Positions 1-7,831 of a stretch of DNA of 44,161 bases are shown here, piece after piece. The notes under the pieces were generated by a model. It was not told where the DNA came from. It ran no database searches and saw nothing but the letters and a program-made list of their open reading frames with translations. Position numbers and translations under genes: made by a program. How positions within the stretch are numbered: position 1 is the first letter of the stretch; each line of letters begins with the position of its first letter. This DNA comes from Methanobrevibacter cuticularis (lineage in GTDB: Archaea > Methanobacteriota > Methanobacteria > Methanobacteriales > Methanobacteriaceae), in contig NZ_LWMW01000088.1 in the NCBI RefSeq assembly GCF_001639285.1, forward strand, positions 1 through 44,161. Reading direction: 5' to 3'.

Positions 1-40
1 TTATATATTATTATGTGTAATAATGAAAAAATTAAGAAAA

Positions 41-56
41 ATGTTGAAATCTAACA
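41..56. other. attL core (16-bp direct repeat)
   Basis: ATGTTGAAATCTAACA occurs here and identically at 44035-44050. It sits 52 bp upstream of the integrase start, the usual arrangement for an attL. It does not resemble the 3' end of a tRNA gene, so integration is probably into an intergenic or protein-coding site. Confidence 0.75.
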
Positions 57-108
57 CTAATGAATGTTGCATAAATTATAAATCATAGTAATTATAAAAA
101 ATAAAAAC

Positions 109-1320
109 ATGTCCAAAACAGAAAATCTTAATTTTATAGAATATTCAAACAGAAATGAACTAATGAAAGAAGATATTTTTCAACAATACTTGTCAAGAAA
201 AACAATTGGAGAACAAAGAATCAAAGACACAGCCTCACACCTGATGAGATATTGCAATATCCAAAAAATGACATTAACAGATTTATACGAAGAAGCTGAT
301 TATGAAGAAGAACAAAAAATACGGGAAAAACACAAAAAATTAACTTCTAGGTTAGAAACAATAAGAACGGAATTACAAAAAAGAGGATATGCTACAAGTG
401 TAATTCAACAAACTTTCAGCACAATCAAAACATTCTATAGGACAATGCGTATAGAGATCCCATATGTTCCATCCATTCCTCTACCTCAAATACAAAAAGA
501 TTATGACGACATACCCCATAAAAATCATATACAGCAAGCTTTAGATACTACTAATAATAAATTACATAAAGCACTTATTCTATTCATGTTTTCATCATGC
601 TCTGCCATGGCTGAAACATTATCTCTCACTTGCCAGTCATTTGTTGATGCAACTAAAGAATACCACGATGAAAAAGAAATCACAGATGTTATAGAAGAAT
701 TAGGGGTAAAAAAGGACATAGTCCCTTTTTTCACAATGTATAGGCAAAAAAGAAGCAGATCTTACTCAGGAGGATATAAATACAAAACATGCTGTACTCC
801 TGAAGCAACCCAGGCCATAATTAAATATTTAAAAAATAGATTAAATAAAGAAAAAATTTTAAAAAATACAGACAAATTATTTAATATTGGAGTCGCTGGC
901 GTTGAAAGTGCATTTGAAAGAATAAACGATCATAAAGATAATAATTGGGGTAAAGTAGCCAATACTCGATTTTTCCATCCACACGCAATGAGAACAGCAG
1001 GGTGTACCGCCATAGAAAATGAAGCGGATGGAGACATGTTCGCAGGACGTAAAAGAAGTAATATACATGAAACTTACTTTAAAAAAAAGCCATGGAGAAT
1101 AAAAGAAATCTACCTTAAATACATCCCAGATTTAACTATTGAAGATACTGAAGTTAATATATTAAATGATGAAGGTACTAAAAAACTTCAACAAATTGAA
1201 AATGAAAAACAAGCTCTTGAACAGAGAGTAGTAGCCTTAGAAAATGATAATAAAACTATTGAAGATCTTAAAAAACAAACTCTGCAAATGCAAAAAATAA
1301 TACAAGACATGCAAAAATAA
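109..1320 (+). CDS. int: Tyrosine recombinase, provirus integrase (Arg I position substituted)
   Basis: This 403-residue protein should catalyse site-specific integration and excision between attP and attB. Its place beside attL supports that. An N-terminal SAM-like core-binding region (about 20-130) is followed by a catalytic domain (about 145-345). The second catalytic box is clear, with H292-A-M-R295 and a nucleophile Y323 in ETYFKK. The first catalytic arginine is not visible: the segment FSSCSAMAETLSLT carries Met167 where this family normally has Arg before A-E. An AGG to ATG change would explain it. The C-terminus (about 350-403) is a predicted coiled coil. The family assignment is firm; whether the enzyme is active is uncertain. 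Confidence 0.85.
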   Translation: MSKTENLNFIEYSNRNELMKEDIFQQYLSRKTIGEQRIKDTASHLMRYCNIQKMTLTDLYEEADYEEEQKIREKHKKLTSRLETIRTELQKRGYATSVIQQTFSTIKTFYRTMRIEIPYVPSIPLPQIQKDYDDIPHKNHIQQALDTTNNKLHKALILFMFSSCSAMAETLSLTCQSFVDATKEYHDEKEITDVIEELGVKKDIVPFFTMYRQKRSRSYSGGYKYKTCCTPEATQAIIKYLKNRLNKEKILKNTDKLFNIGVAGVESAFERINDHKDNNWGKVANTRFFHPHAMRTAGCTAIENEADGDMFAGRKRSNIHETYFKKKPWRIKEIYLKYIPDLTIEDTEVNILNDEGTKKLQQIENEKQALEQRVVALENDNKTIEDLKKQTLQMQKIIQDMQK

Positions 1321-1335
1321 CTAAGTTTTTTCTTA
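1321..1335 (+). terminator. Short hairpin / oligo-T after integrase
   Basis: CTAAG and CTTAG flank a T-run immediately after the integrase stop codon. Archaeal termination mainly needs oligo-T, so this is a plausible end for the integrase transcript. The rest of 1336-1627 shows only AT-rich sequence, apart from the promoter noted separately. Confidence 0.4.
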
Positions 1336-1490
1336 GATCTATCTATTATATATTATAAAAATTATTTCTTAACTTTTTCTCATTTTCAAAATTCACTCAT
1401 TAATCCATTCTACGATTATCTATTTTTATTTTTTGTTATAACTTATTAATAATACTTTACAAAATTAATAAGATATTACTAAGGAATAAA

Positions 1491-1500
1491 TTTATATATA
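1491..1500 (+). promoter_or_regulatory. TATA box upstream of accessory genes
   Basis: TTTATATATA is a good archaeal TATA box in the 385-bp gap between the integrase and the secreted protein gene. Transcription would begin about 25 bp downstream, leaving a long leader that contains the small reading frame at 1628-1699. Confidence 0.5.
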
Positions 1501-1627
1501 ACAAAATTTAAACAATTAAATTAATCAAAGAAAAATGGGAAAATCAAATAAGAAAATTTATAATGAAAAATAATAAAAAATAATATTAGGTGTCAACTAT
1601 TTGCATCTAAGTGTGGGGGATTATATT

Positions 1628-1699
1628 ATGAATTTTGAAACTGAGTTAATGAATCTAAAAGAACTCCACTACAATGAAAATTATAAAATTATGAGGTGA
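1628..1699 (+). CDS. 23-residue leader peptide reading frame
   Basis: A short ATG frame lies between the promoter and the secreted protein gene. It ends in ATG AGG TGA, and its last codons contain the GAGGTG that serves as ribosome binding site for the gene at 1706. Translation of this frame could therefore affect initiation at the next gene. No similarity is recognised. It could be chance, since it has only a modest upstream signal (GGGGGATT). Confidence 0.3.
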   Translation: MNFETELMNLKELHYNENYKIMR

Positions 1700-1705
1700 A
1701 AAAAT

Positions 1706-2527
1706 ATGAACAATAAAAAAATAATAATATTGCTACTATTCTTAGGGATAATGGCTGTATCAATATCATCGGTTAATGCAATAACTTTAGATGAGAAAAC
1801 TGAGGCTAAAAAATTACTTAATAGCATAAATTCAGATATTCCAATTATAAATAGTTTCAAAAAAGGAGACATACTTTCTTTAACTGAAATTTCTAAAAAT
1901 AATAAAGAGTTTAAAGTAATTAAAGTAAAAACTGTTGAACATTATAGTAGTGGAGGAGCTATAGTAAAAAAGAATGGGAAATATCAGAGCAAATATAGAA
2001 ATTATGATAAAATAAGAATCACTGATCTTTTTTTCGAAAAAAAGAATAATGACCAATATAAATATTATGATTGGGAAATTAAAGAAATTTACGACAAAAC
2101 TACAGGTTATAGCTATGTTCCTGCAAAGAAAGGCGATTGGATTAAAGTATATAGCACTTCACCACCTAAAACTATTGAAACAAAAGGAAAAGTCTATAAA
2201 ATTAAGTACTACACAATTTTACAAGCGATTAATTCTAAAAAAGCTAAAAAAATTAAAACTGTTGGAGAAAAAGCACTTATTGGTTATTATAATATTTATA
2301 AAATGCCTACATTTAAATATGGTCAGTATAAATGGGCTAACTTTAAAGGAAATACTTTCACTTATGGTAAATCATATCTAGGATATTATATTAATCATTT
2401 GAAAGATTACGGATATTATAATTCATACCATAGAGTTTATAAAATTTCCCCAAAAACTTCTAATTTTCTGGGATCAAACATATTCAGTAAAAAACCTACA
2501 ACTTTCAAAATATATGTAAAAGCATGA
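1706..2527 (+). CDS. Secreted protein of unknown function (lysogenic cargo candidate)
   Basis: The 273-residue product starts with a clear signal peptide: KK at residues 4-5, a hydrophobic stretch to about residue 24, and a likely cut after VNA (SSVNA-ITLDE). The mature part is rich in Lys, Tyr and Ile, has no further membrane segment, and contains K-G-D-W and Y-K-I-K type repeats suggestive of beta-rich extracellular folds. I do not recognise a family. The start has a GAGGTG site at good spacing. Its position between integrase and repressor, outside the virion gene block, suggests a gene expressed in the lysogen that alters the host surface. That role is inference. Confidence 0.65.
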   Translation: MNNKKIIILLLFLGIMAVSISSVNAITLDEKTEAKKLLNSINSDIPIINSFKKGDILSLTEISKNNKEFKVIKVKTVEHYSSGGAIVKKNGKYQSKYRNYDKIRITDLFFEKKNNDQYKYYDWEIKEIYDKTTGYSYVPAKKGDWIKVYSTSPPKTIETKGKVYKIKYYTILQAINSKKAKKIKTVGEKALIGYYNIYKMPTFKYGQYKWANFKGNTFTYGKSYLGYYINHLKDYGYYNSYHRVYKISPKTSNFLGSNIFSKKPTTFKIYVKA

Positions 2528-2556
2528 AACTAATCCATTCAAATTGAGGTAATGTA

Positions 2557-4092
2557 ATGAATATTAAAGAAGATAAAGGTTTAATCTTGATAATAGTAGG
2601 TATAATTTTGACATTAACAATAGTTTTGTTTTTCATAGGAATTCCATTAATAGCAATTGGAGCATACTTGTTAAACAAGAAAGTAAGTGATCAAGAAAAG
2701 AAACTAGATGAACAACTAATAGAAAAAAGAAATGAACTATCTAATATTGACAAAAAATTAGAACAAATGGAGAAAGAAAAAGAACAGGAAATAAATAATA
2801 AACTAAAAGAGAAACAAAATCAATTAGATAATATAGATGCTACATTGGAAGAAATGAAAGAAAAGCAACAAAAAGAAATAAATATTTTGTTGGAGGATAA
2901 AAAAAATCAATTAGATAATATAGATAATACATTAGAAAAAATGGAGCAAGAAAAACAGATTGAAATAAATAATAAAATAAAACTGAAACAAGTTCAATTA
3001 ACTAATTTAGTTAATGATATTGAAGAGAGAAAGGAAAGGTTGGGTTTTTTAGATGATGAAGCTGAAATGCAAGAAGTAGGATTATATGAACCAAAATATG
3101 ACTTCATAACAGCTGTAGCTTATAAAGAAAAGTTAGATGAACTTAGAAAGAAACAAAAAGATTCTGTAAAAAATAAAACCGCGGCAGTGAGTGGAATATG
3201 GATTGTTGAGGGAGATACAAGAAAAGGAAAAGCAATGGCTCATGCTAACATAAAACAAATAATTAAGAATTTTAATTTAGAATGTGAAATAACAATAAGT
3301 AAAGTAAAGATTTCTAATAGAGAAAATTCAATTAAAAGAATAAAAAGATCATTTGAATCATTAAATAAAATAAATAAACCAAATAAAGTAGAAATCACTT
3401 CACATTATTTAAATCTTAAATTACAAGAACTTGATTTAGCTATGGAATATGCACTTCAAAAACAAGAAGAAAAAGAGGCAATAAAAGAAGCAAAACAAAG
3501 AGAAAGAGAAGAACGGAAAATACAAAAACAATTAGATGATCAACTTAAAAAAACCACTACTCAAAAAAAGCAATTGGAAACAGAAATTGAAGCAACTAAT
3601 AACCTATTACAAAAAAGCAAATCCGACAAAGAAATAGAATTATTAAAAAGTAAACTCAAAGAGTTAGAATTGGCTGTTGAAAAAAGCAAAAAAGATGAAA
3701 AAGATATAAAAGATAAAAGAAAGCGAACAGGTGCAGGATATGTATATATTCTATCCAATATAGGTTCTTTCGGAGAAAATGTCTATAAAATAGGGGTAAC
3801 AAGAAGAGATGATCCTATGGGTAGAGTTACTGAATTATCTGATGCATCAGTTCCATTTAGATTTGATAATCATGTGTTTATTTTTAGTGAAGAGGCTTTT
3901 GAATTAGAAAAAGAATTACATGGTAGGTTTGATCATAAAAGGGTGAATAAAGTAAATATGAGAAAAGAATTTTTTAATATTACATTAGAAGATGTTAAAA
4001 GAATTGTTGAAGAAAATAAGGAGTTAGTGCATAGTTTTGTAGAGAAAGCAGAAGCACAAGAATATTATGATACTTTAAAAATGATAAAATAA
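2557..4092 (+). CDS. Membrane-anchored coiled-coil DUF4041 / GIY-YIG (T5orf172, Mug113) protein
   Basis: This 511-residue protein has an N-terminal hydrophobic hairpin (about 9-38), then a long heptad-type coiled coil with three near-repeats of a DNID/IDK unit (about 45-155). A DUF4041-like domain follows (about 165-300), then a second coiled coil. The C-terminal domain is of GIY-YIG type: GYVYILSN starts near residue 394 and is followed by VYKIGVTRR and the E-L-H-x-R-F motif. This architecture is known from prophages and plasmids, where a role in defence or superinfection control is suspected. The GIY-YIG core predicts nuclease activity; the membrane anchor and its use as a defence protein are inferred. 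It overlaps no neighbour and may share the promoter at 1491. Confidence 0.7.
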   Translation: MNIKEDKGLILIIVGIILTLTIVLFFIGIPLIAIGAYLLNKKVSDQEKKLDEQLIEKRNELSNIDKKLEQMEKEKEQEINNKLKEKQNQLDNIDATLEEMKEKQQKEINILLEDKKNQLDNIDNTLEKMEQEKQIEINNKIKLKQVQLTNLVNDIEERKERLGFLDDEAEMQEVGLYEPKYDFITAVAYKEKLDELRKKQKDSVKNKTAAVSGIWIVEGDTRKGKAMAHANIKQIIKNFNLECEITISKVKISNRENSIKRIKRSFESLNKINKPNKVEITSHYLNLKLQELDLAMEYALQKQEEKEAIKEAKQREREERKIQKQLDDQLKKTTTQKKQLETEIEATNNLLQKSKSDKEIELLKSKLKELELAVEKSKKDEKDIKDKRKRTGAGYVYILSNIGSFGENVYKIGVTRRDDPMGRVTELSDASVPFRFDNHVFIFSEEAFELEKELHGRFDHKRVNKVNMRKEFFNITLEDVKRIVEENKELVHSFVEKAEAQEYYDTLKMIK

Positions 4093-4158
4093 CTAACAAA
4101 ATATTATAATAATATTTTATAATATTATTTTTTCTTTTATAATTTTTTAATTTTTAAT

Positions 4159-4234
4159 AAAAAGTATTACTATTTCAGATAAAACACCGTGTTTTTCTCA
4201 AAAATATGGAAAAAGTAGGTAAAAAAGTATTACT
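4159..4234. repeat. 13-bp direct repeats around a 15-bp palindrome
   Basis: AAAAAGTATTACT occurs at 4159-4171 and again at 4222-4234. Between them is AAAACAC-C-GTGTTTT (4181-4195), a perfect 7+1+7 palindrome. The 300-bp stretch 4093-4390 holds no gene I can support. It begins with an AT-rich hairpin/oligo-T region (4100-4150) that probably terminates the GIY-YIG transcript. The arrangement suits an operator or a protein-binding site near the lysis-lysogeny control region. Confidence 0.45.
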
Positions 4235-4332
4235 CATAATTGAAATATTGAAAAAATATTAATATTTAATTTAATAATTTCTTAGAAATATATGTAAAAC
4301 TATATAATAAATGAAAAATAAAGTTTAAAATT

Positions 4333-4409
4333 GCAAATAGTGGTTTTTAGTAAGGCTAAATAGCAGGTACTGGTAATACCTTTTAGCTATTTGCCTTACA
4401 CGGAAAACC
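4333..4409. ncRNA. Candidate structured RNA with alternative pairings
   Basis: Nested stems are visible: GGTTTT (4342-4347) with AAAACC (4404-4409); GTAAGGC (4350-4356) with GCCTTAC (4393-4399); AAATAGC (4358-4364) with GCTATTT (4386-4392), after a bulged T; and AGGTA (4365-4369) with TACCT (4377-4381). The outer GCAAATAG (4333-4340) can compete by pairing with CTATTTGC (4387-4394). It lies downstream of the minus-strand regulator gene and upstream of the early region, so it could be a structured RNA, a cruciform or a terminator. The strand is unknown. Confidence 0.4.
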
Positions 4410-4569
4410 CCATTAAAAATGATACCAAAGGAGCATATTTTAAAATGGGAACCATTTATAATTATGGTTATAAGAATTATATAAAGTTTTTTAATCTTAA
4501 GCGAAGCTTAAGTATTTTCTTAGCGTTAGCTATATTCAAAATAAAGAAATTTAAAAGCAAAAAAAATAA

Positions 4570-4740
4570 TTATTCTCTTTTTTTAATATATTCATCTAAA
4601 ACATTAACAACTAATTCTGTCAAAGTAATGTTTTTTTTAATAGCTTCTATTTTTAGGTCATTTTTCAAATCTATAGGTAAATTTAAGGATGTTTTTTTAA
4701 CTTCTCTCATTCTATCACAGATATTATTTATAAATTTCAT
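4570..4740 (-). CDS. Ribbon-helix-helix (CopG/Arc-like) regulator, 56 aa
   Basis: The minus strand encodes 56 residues with a classic ribbon-helix-helix layout: a strand region KKTSLNLP, helix 1 IDLKNDLKIEAIKKN, the turn ITL, and helix 2 TELVVNVLDEYIKK. Such proteins bind DNA as dimers through the strand. This is the only regulator gene facing away from the early operon (4893 onward), the usual place for a lysogeny repressor. No ribosome binding site is visible. A TATA-like run about 20-35 bp upstream of the ATG suggests a leaderless mRNA. The reading frame on the opposite strand (4391-4795) is low-complexity and is judged a shadow. Confidence 0.7.
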   Translation of the reverse strand: MKFINNICDRMREVKKTSLNLPIDLKNDLKIEAIKKNITLTELVVNVLDEYIKKRE

Positions 4741-4892
4741 TGTTTATATATTTTTCTTCTTTATAATATATATATTAGATTTTATAAGAGTATAAGAAGA
4801 AAAGTATATATACTACTATACAGATAATATAAATAAGAAAGTTTGAAACTGGTAATTTTAAACTTTCGAAAATCCAAAGGAGCATATAAAAA
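4741..4892. promoter_or_regulatory. Divergent early promoter / operator region
   Basis: The region separates the minus-strand regulator from the early operon. On the plus strand, AGTATATATACT (4803-4814) is both a perfect palindrome and a TATA-like element. GAAAGTTT (4837-4844) and AAACTTTC (4860-4867) form an 8-bp inverted repeat, and inside it AGTTTGAAACT is a palindrome. AAAGGAG (4876-4882) is the ribosome binding site for the first early gene. These are reasonable targets for the ribbon-helix-helix protein, and the AGTTT/AAACT element resembles the array at 8734-8855. Confidence 0.5.
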
Positions 4893-5153
4893 ATGAAAGT
4901 TTTAGGTAATGAGAAGGTGATCTCTTCTCAAAAAAGTGTAAAAGATCTAGACGAAATAATAAGTGAAAATAATCTCTTGAAACAAGAGAATATTAAGCTT
5001 AAAGAAGAAAAAGAATATATTTTAAATAAGTTTTCTTCTTATGTAGATTCAGTAGAAAATAGTTTAAACGATATTAAGCTTGAGAAATCAAGTAAGACTA
5101 ATTTTAAAAGTGAGACTACAATCTCTAATGAAGGAGTTGTAGCGAATGAATAA
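4893..5153 (+). CDS. Small coiled-coil protein, first early gene
   Basis: The 86-residue product is hydrophilic, with a leucine-spaced heptad region (about 18-60, ISENNLLKQENIKLKEEKEY) predicted to be a coiled coil and a Ser/Thr-rich tail. I do not recognise a family. The start follows AAAGGAG with 10 bases of spacing. The stop overlaps the next start by 8 bases, indicating translational coupling. As first gene after the divergent promoter it should be expressed earliest. Confidence 0.7.
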   Translation: MKVLGNEKVISSQKSVKDLDEIISENNLLKQENIKLKEEKEYILNKFSSYVDSVENSLNDIKLEKSSKTNFKSETTISNEGVVANE

Positions 5154-5559
5154 GGCTGCAATAGCTGATTTCCAGTACAAGGTTAATTCTTTAAATCAGT
5201 ATGAAATAGCTGATGAAGCTCTTAATAAAATCTTCAAAAAGCTTGAAGCTGAAAATAATGGATTACTCTATTCGCAACATTATCCTCTTGAAGGAGGAGA
5301 TGTTGATCAATATGGTAATTATTACCGCAATCAAATTAAGATCAACAAAGAAGGCAGTATTTTCTTAAGTGCTAAGCATATTGGGGAAATATGCAATGAC
5401 ACCCAACACATCGGTGTAGAGGAATTTATTAAGACCGGTGGAGATCTAGAAGAACTCACAAATACTATTTTTCAAATAGCTTCTGATATTGCAGAAGCAC
5501 AAAAAGTGACTACTCACGGCCTTGACAAATTTATTATAACTTTGGAGGCTCTTTTATGA
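5146..5559 (+). CDS. Early protein of unknown function, 137 aa
   Basis: This soluble, acidic protein of 137 residues has no signal peptide or membrane segment. It contains a Tyr/Gly-rich middle (EGGDVDQYGNYYRNQ) and a C-terminal helix-rich part. No family is recognised. It overlaps its upstream neighbour by 8 bases and its downstream neighbour by 4, so it belongs to the same polycistronic unit. Confidence 0.7.
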   Translation: MNKAAIADFQYKVNSLNQYEIADEALNKIFKKLEAENNGLLYSQHYPLEGGDVDQYGNYYRNQIKINKEGSIFLSAKHIGEICNDTQHIGVEEFIKTGGDLEELTNTIFQIASDIAEAQKVTTHGLDKFIITLEALL

Positions 5560-5801
5560 TAGTCGAAGGAGTTCGTATAAGATATACGATTGAAACGGAT
5601 TCTTTTTTAGAAGACATTGGTAAAAGAACTACATATGCTTTTAATCCCAATTTAGATTTAAGGGATGATGAAGCTATATCTATCTTTAAAGAAAAAATCA
5701 AGAGTGGAGAATACAAAGGAAATGTTAAACTTATTAAAAAAGTTAAAATTCCACAAGAATTTTTTCCTCTGAAAACTGTTCTAGCTGAGGAGGTATTATA
5801 A
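5556..5801 (+). CDS. Early protein of unknown function, 81 aa
   Basis: A small soluble protein with alternating hydrophobic and charged residues and a Lys-rich segment near residue 55. The ATG overlaps the preceding stop (ATGA type), with GGAGG upstream, so it is translationally coupled. No domain is recognised. Confidence 0.65.
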   Translation: MIVEGVRIRYTIETDSFLEDIGKRTTYAFNPNLDLRDDEAISIFKEKIKSGEYKGNVKLIKKVKIPQEFFPLKTVLAEEVL

Positions 5802-5802
5802 T

Positions 5803-5946
5803 ATGCCTTCTTTAATTAGATATTTAAGATATAATTATCCTGTCCAATTGGGGATAATTACAGCTATTTTTATTATAATGTTAGTTTTTATTCTAGCGTT
5901 AGCTATCAACGAGCCATCTCCTCAAACCTTGATTACAGGAGTTTGA
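5803..5946 (+). CDS. 47-residue single-span membrane protein
   Basis: ATG follows GAGGAGG (5788-5794) at 8 bases. The product has a basic N-terminus (RYLRYNY), one strong hydrophobic helix (about 18-36) and a short polar tail. It sits 1 base after the preceding stop. Function is unknown; small early membrane proteins of viruses often affect superinfection or the host membrane. Confidence 0.6.
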   Translation: MPSLIRYLRYNYPVQLGIITAIFIIMLVFILALAINEPSPQTLITGV

Positions 5947-5951
5947 TTATC

Positions 5952-6368
5952 ATGAGTATTGAATCAGATGTCAATATTATATTAATATTGTTTAATGGCT
6001 GTGAAAAAACCTTGTATGACAATAAAAGATTTAGTATAAGGTTTGATGAAGCTATAGAAGGATGTAAAAATGATACTATTAAGAATGTCCTTCTAAGCTT
6101 AAAAGAAGGAAAGATTATCAACAATTGCAATGAGCATTTAAAATTACTCTATAAAATCGTTAAGATTAGAGAGAATCATTATAATAATAGATGGGTTGAT
6201 TCAAAGAGGAAAGAAAGAGAACAGATGAATAAAGAAGGAGATAGTGGTGGAGCTAGTGGTAATATAGCATTGCGTAATGAAACAGGAATGTATCAACTCT
6301 TAGCTGAGTGTGTTAAATTAACACTAAAAAACAATGGTAAAAGAAGATTATATGAATGCTTTTTATAA
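5952..6368 (+). CDS. Early protein of unknown function, 138 aa
   Basis: ATG at 5952 is preferred over an in-frame TTG at 5943 because CAGGAG (5936-5941) sits 10 bases upstream of the ATG. The protein is soluble and mostly helical by composition. It has a Gly-rich linker (GDSGGASGN, about 98-106) separating two parts. I do not recognise a family. Confidence 0.65.
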   Translation: MSIESDVNIILILFNGCEKTLYDNKRFSIRFDEAIEGCKNDTIKNVLLSLKEGKIINNCNEHLKLLYKIVKIRENHYNNRWVDSKRKEREQMNKEGDSGGASGNIALRNETGMYQLLAECVKLTLKNNGKRRLYECFL

Positions 6369-6384
6369 TATAGGGATGATTTAA

Positions 6385-6759
6385 ATGATGAATGATTTAA
6401 ACAGATTCTTAGATAGCGTTTCTAAAGAGAACATTGTAGAATCAACTTATAATAGGATGATTGAATTTTCTAAGCTAGAATCAAAAGAAGCAGAGCTTAG
6501 ATTTAAAATCACCAAAAAGGAAAATTGGGTAGATTCTAGGAAAAATTATTTACTCAATAACACTGATTTTGAAAGTCTAGGGATAACTAATATCCCTGCC
6601 AAGAAAGCCAAAGTAGAGGAACTTGTCGACGATGACAAGAATTACCTTGAAAAGCTTAAAAGAGATCTCAAAAAACATGAATTAGAGATGTTTAAACAAA
6701 GAAGACTTTTAAGACTCACTGAAATGATATTGTCTAAAATGGGTGATTTAGATGAGTGA
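6385..6759 (+). CDS. Coiled-coil protein next to annealing-like gene
   Basis: The 124-residue protein is highly charged and helical (about 20-55 and 75-115 coiled coil). It lies directly before, and overlaps by 8 bases, the putative ssDNA-annealing gene. In many phage recombination modules a small helical partner (Gam-like or Gp157-like) precedes the annealase. The resemblance here is one of context and composition, not of a clear motif. Confidence 0.6.
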   Translation: MMNDLNRFLDSVSKENIVESTYNRMIEFSKLESKEAELRFKITKKENWVDSRKNYLLNNTDFESLGITNIPAKKAKVEELVDDDKNYLEKLKRDLKKHELEMFKQRRLLRLTEMILSKMGDLDE

Positions 6760-7831
6760 TTTGACTGTTACTAATGAGGGTGGTCTTTCTAAATTAAAAT
6801 CAAAAGGGATTGTGACTATTAACACAATTCTAACTCCTAAATCTATTGATGATGAGATACACAACAATGAATTACTAGCTAATGTTTTCGCTAAGGTTAT
6901 TGAAGATAATCATTATTATTCTGAGATTCCTGTGAAGATTAAAGATAAGAAAACTGGTAAATATATTAAAGAAATTAAAAAGTGGATTAATATCTCTGGA
7001 TGGAGTTTTATCGATAGGGTATTGAAAATAACACCACATATCGTTAAAAGTGAACTTAAGTTAGTTAAAAGGGATAAAGCTAAAGAAAGATTAGAATATT
7101 GCTGTACTTGTGAACTTAGAACTATTCAAGGAATAGTGATTTCAACAGGGTTAGGAAAAGCTAGTTCTGGTGAAGAATATAAAGAAAACTTCACTGAATC
7201 CAAGCTTGAGAGTTTAGCTCAATCTAGATCAATCAGCAAAGCACACAGGTTATATTTCCAGGATATATTAGAAAAATTGAATTTAAATAATGATATTATT
7301 ATAGAAGCTGATTTTACAACATCATTTCCTAAAAATGAGCAGGAAATGATAAATCAGCATCATAGTAATATGGAGAAAGCTGTTAAAGATCCTAGTTTTG
7401 ATTGGCCAGGGGATGAAGAACTATCTAAAAAATTTGCTGATAAAAGAAATGAATATAATGAACAAAAAGACGGTGAAAGTAGTGATAAAAAGCAACAAGG
7501 GAAAATCACTGGTGGTATAGTTAGTAATGATGAAAAGGAGGATAAATCCTTTTTAGATGAGGCTATAGATGATAAAGCTAAAAGAGATAAAGAGAAAGCT
7601 GAATTTAAAACTGCTAACAATGTTGAAAAAAACAATATGCTTGATGATCCTGATGCTAGACAATGGATAAGGGAAATAATATATGATCTCAAAGATTTAG
7701 GTAGAACAATTAACACAGGCACAATCAAAGCTATGGCTATTAAAAGAATGAGAGATCCTGAAAGTGATATAACTAAAGAAGAAGTTGAGAGATTAGTATC
7801 TCAATTAGAAAGAGGAGGTATTCCTAAATGA
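6752..7831 (+). CDS. Putative ssDNA-annealing / recombination protein (Rad52-like phage family)
   Basis: This 359-residue protein has an N-terminal domain (about 20-190) that follows the pattern of phage ssDNA-annealing proteins. The segment WSFIDRVLKITPHIVKSE is followed by a paired Cys strand (YCCTCEL). LESLAQSRSISKAHR then matches the family's S-M-A-Q-T-R-A-I-S-K-A-x-R signature. A charged, disordered linker (about 200-300) joins a C-terminal helical domain (about 300-355). It would promote strand annealing during viral replication or recombination. The downstream SWIM protein overlaps by 4 bases, which fits a recombination cassette. The identity is inferred from the motif alone. Confidence 0.5.
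   Translation: MSDLTVTNEGGLSKLKSKGIVTINTILTPKSIDDEIHNNELLANVFAKVIEDNHYYSEIPVKIKDKKTGKYIKEIKKWINISGWSFIDRVLKITPHIVKSELKLVKRDKAKERLEYCCTCELRTIQGIVISTGLGKASSGEEYKENFTESKLESLAQSRSISKAHRLYFQDILEKLNLNNDIIIEADFTTSFPKNEQEMINQHHSNMEKAVKDPSFDWPGDEELSKKFADKRNEYNEQKDGESSDKKQQGKITGGIVSNDEKEDKSFLDEAIDDKAKRDKEKAEFKTANNVEKNNMLDDPDARQWIREIIYDLKDLGRTINTGTIKAMAIKRMRDPESDITKEEVERLVSQLERGGIPK

Noticed and set aside
41-56. att core considered as a tRNA 3' end
   Set aside because: The sequence and its flanks cannot form a T-arm or acceptor stem and there is no CCA-adjacent pattern.
4391-4795. A 134-codon plus-strand frame opposite the ribbon-helix-helix gene
   Set aside because: Its product is low-complexity Phe/Ile/Lys sequence with no ribosome site at the first ATG. 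The opposite strand carries a compact, well-formed DNA-binding protein, so this frame is a shadow.
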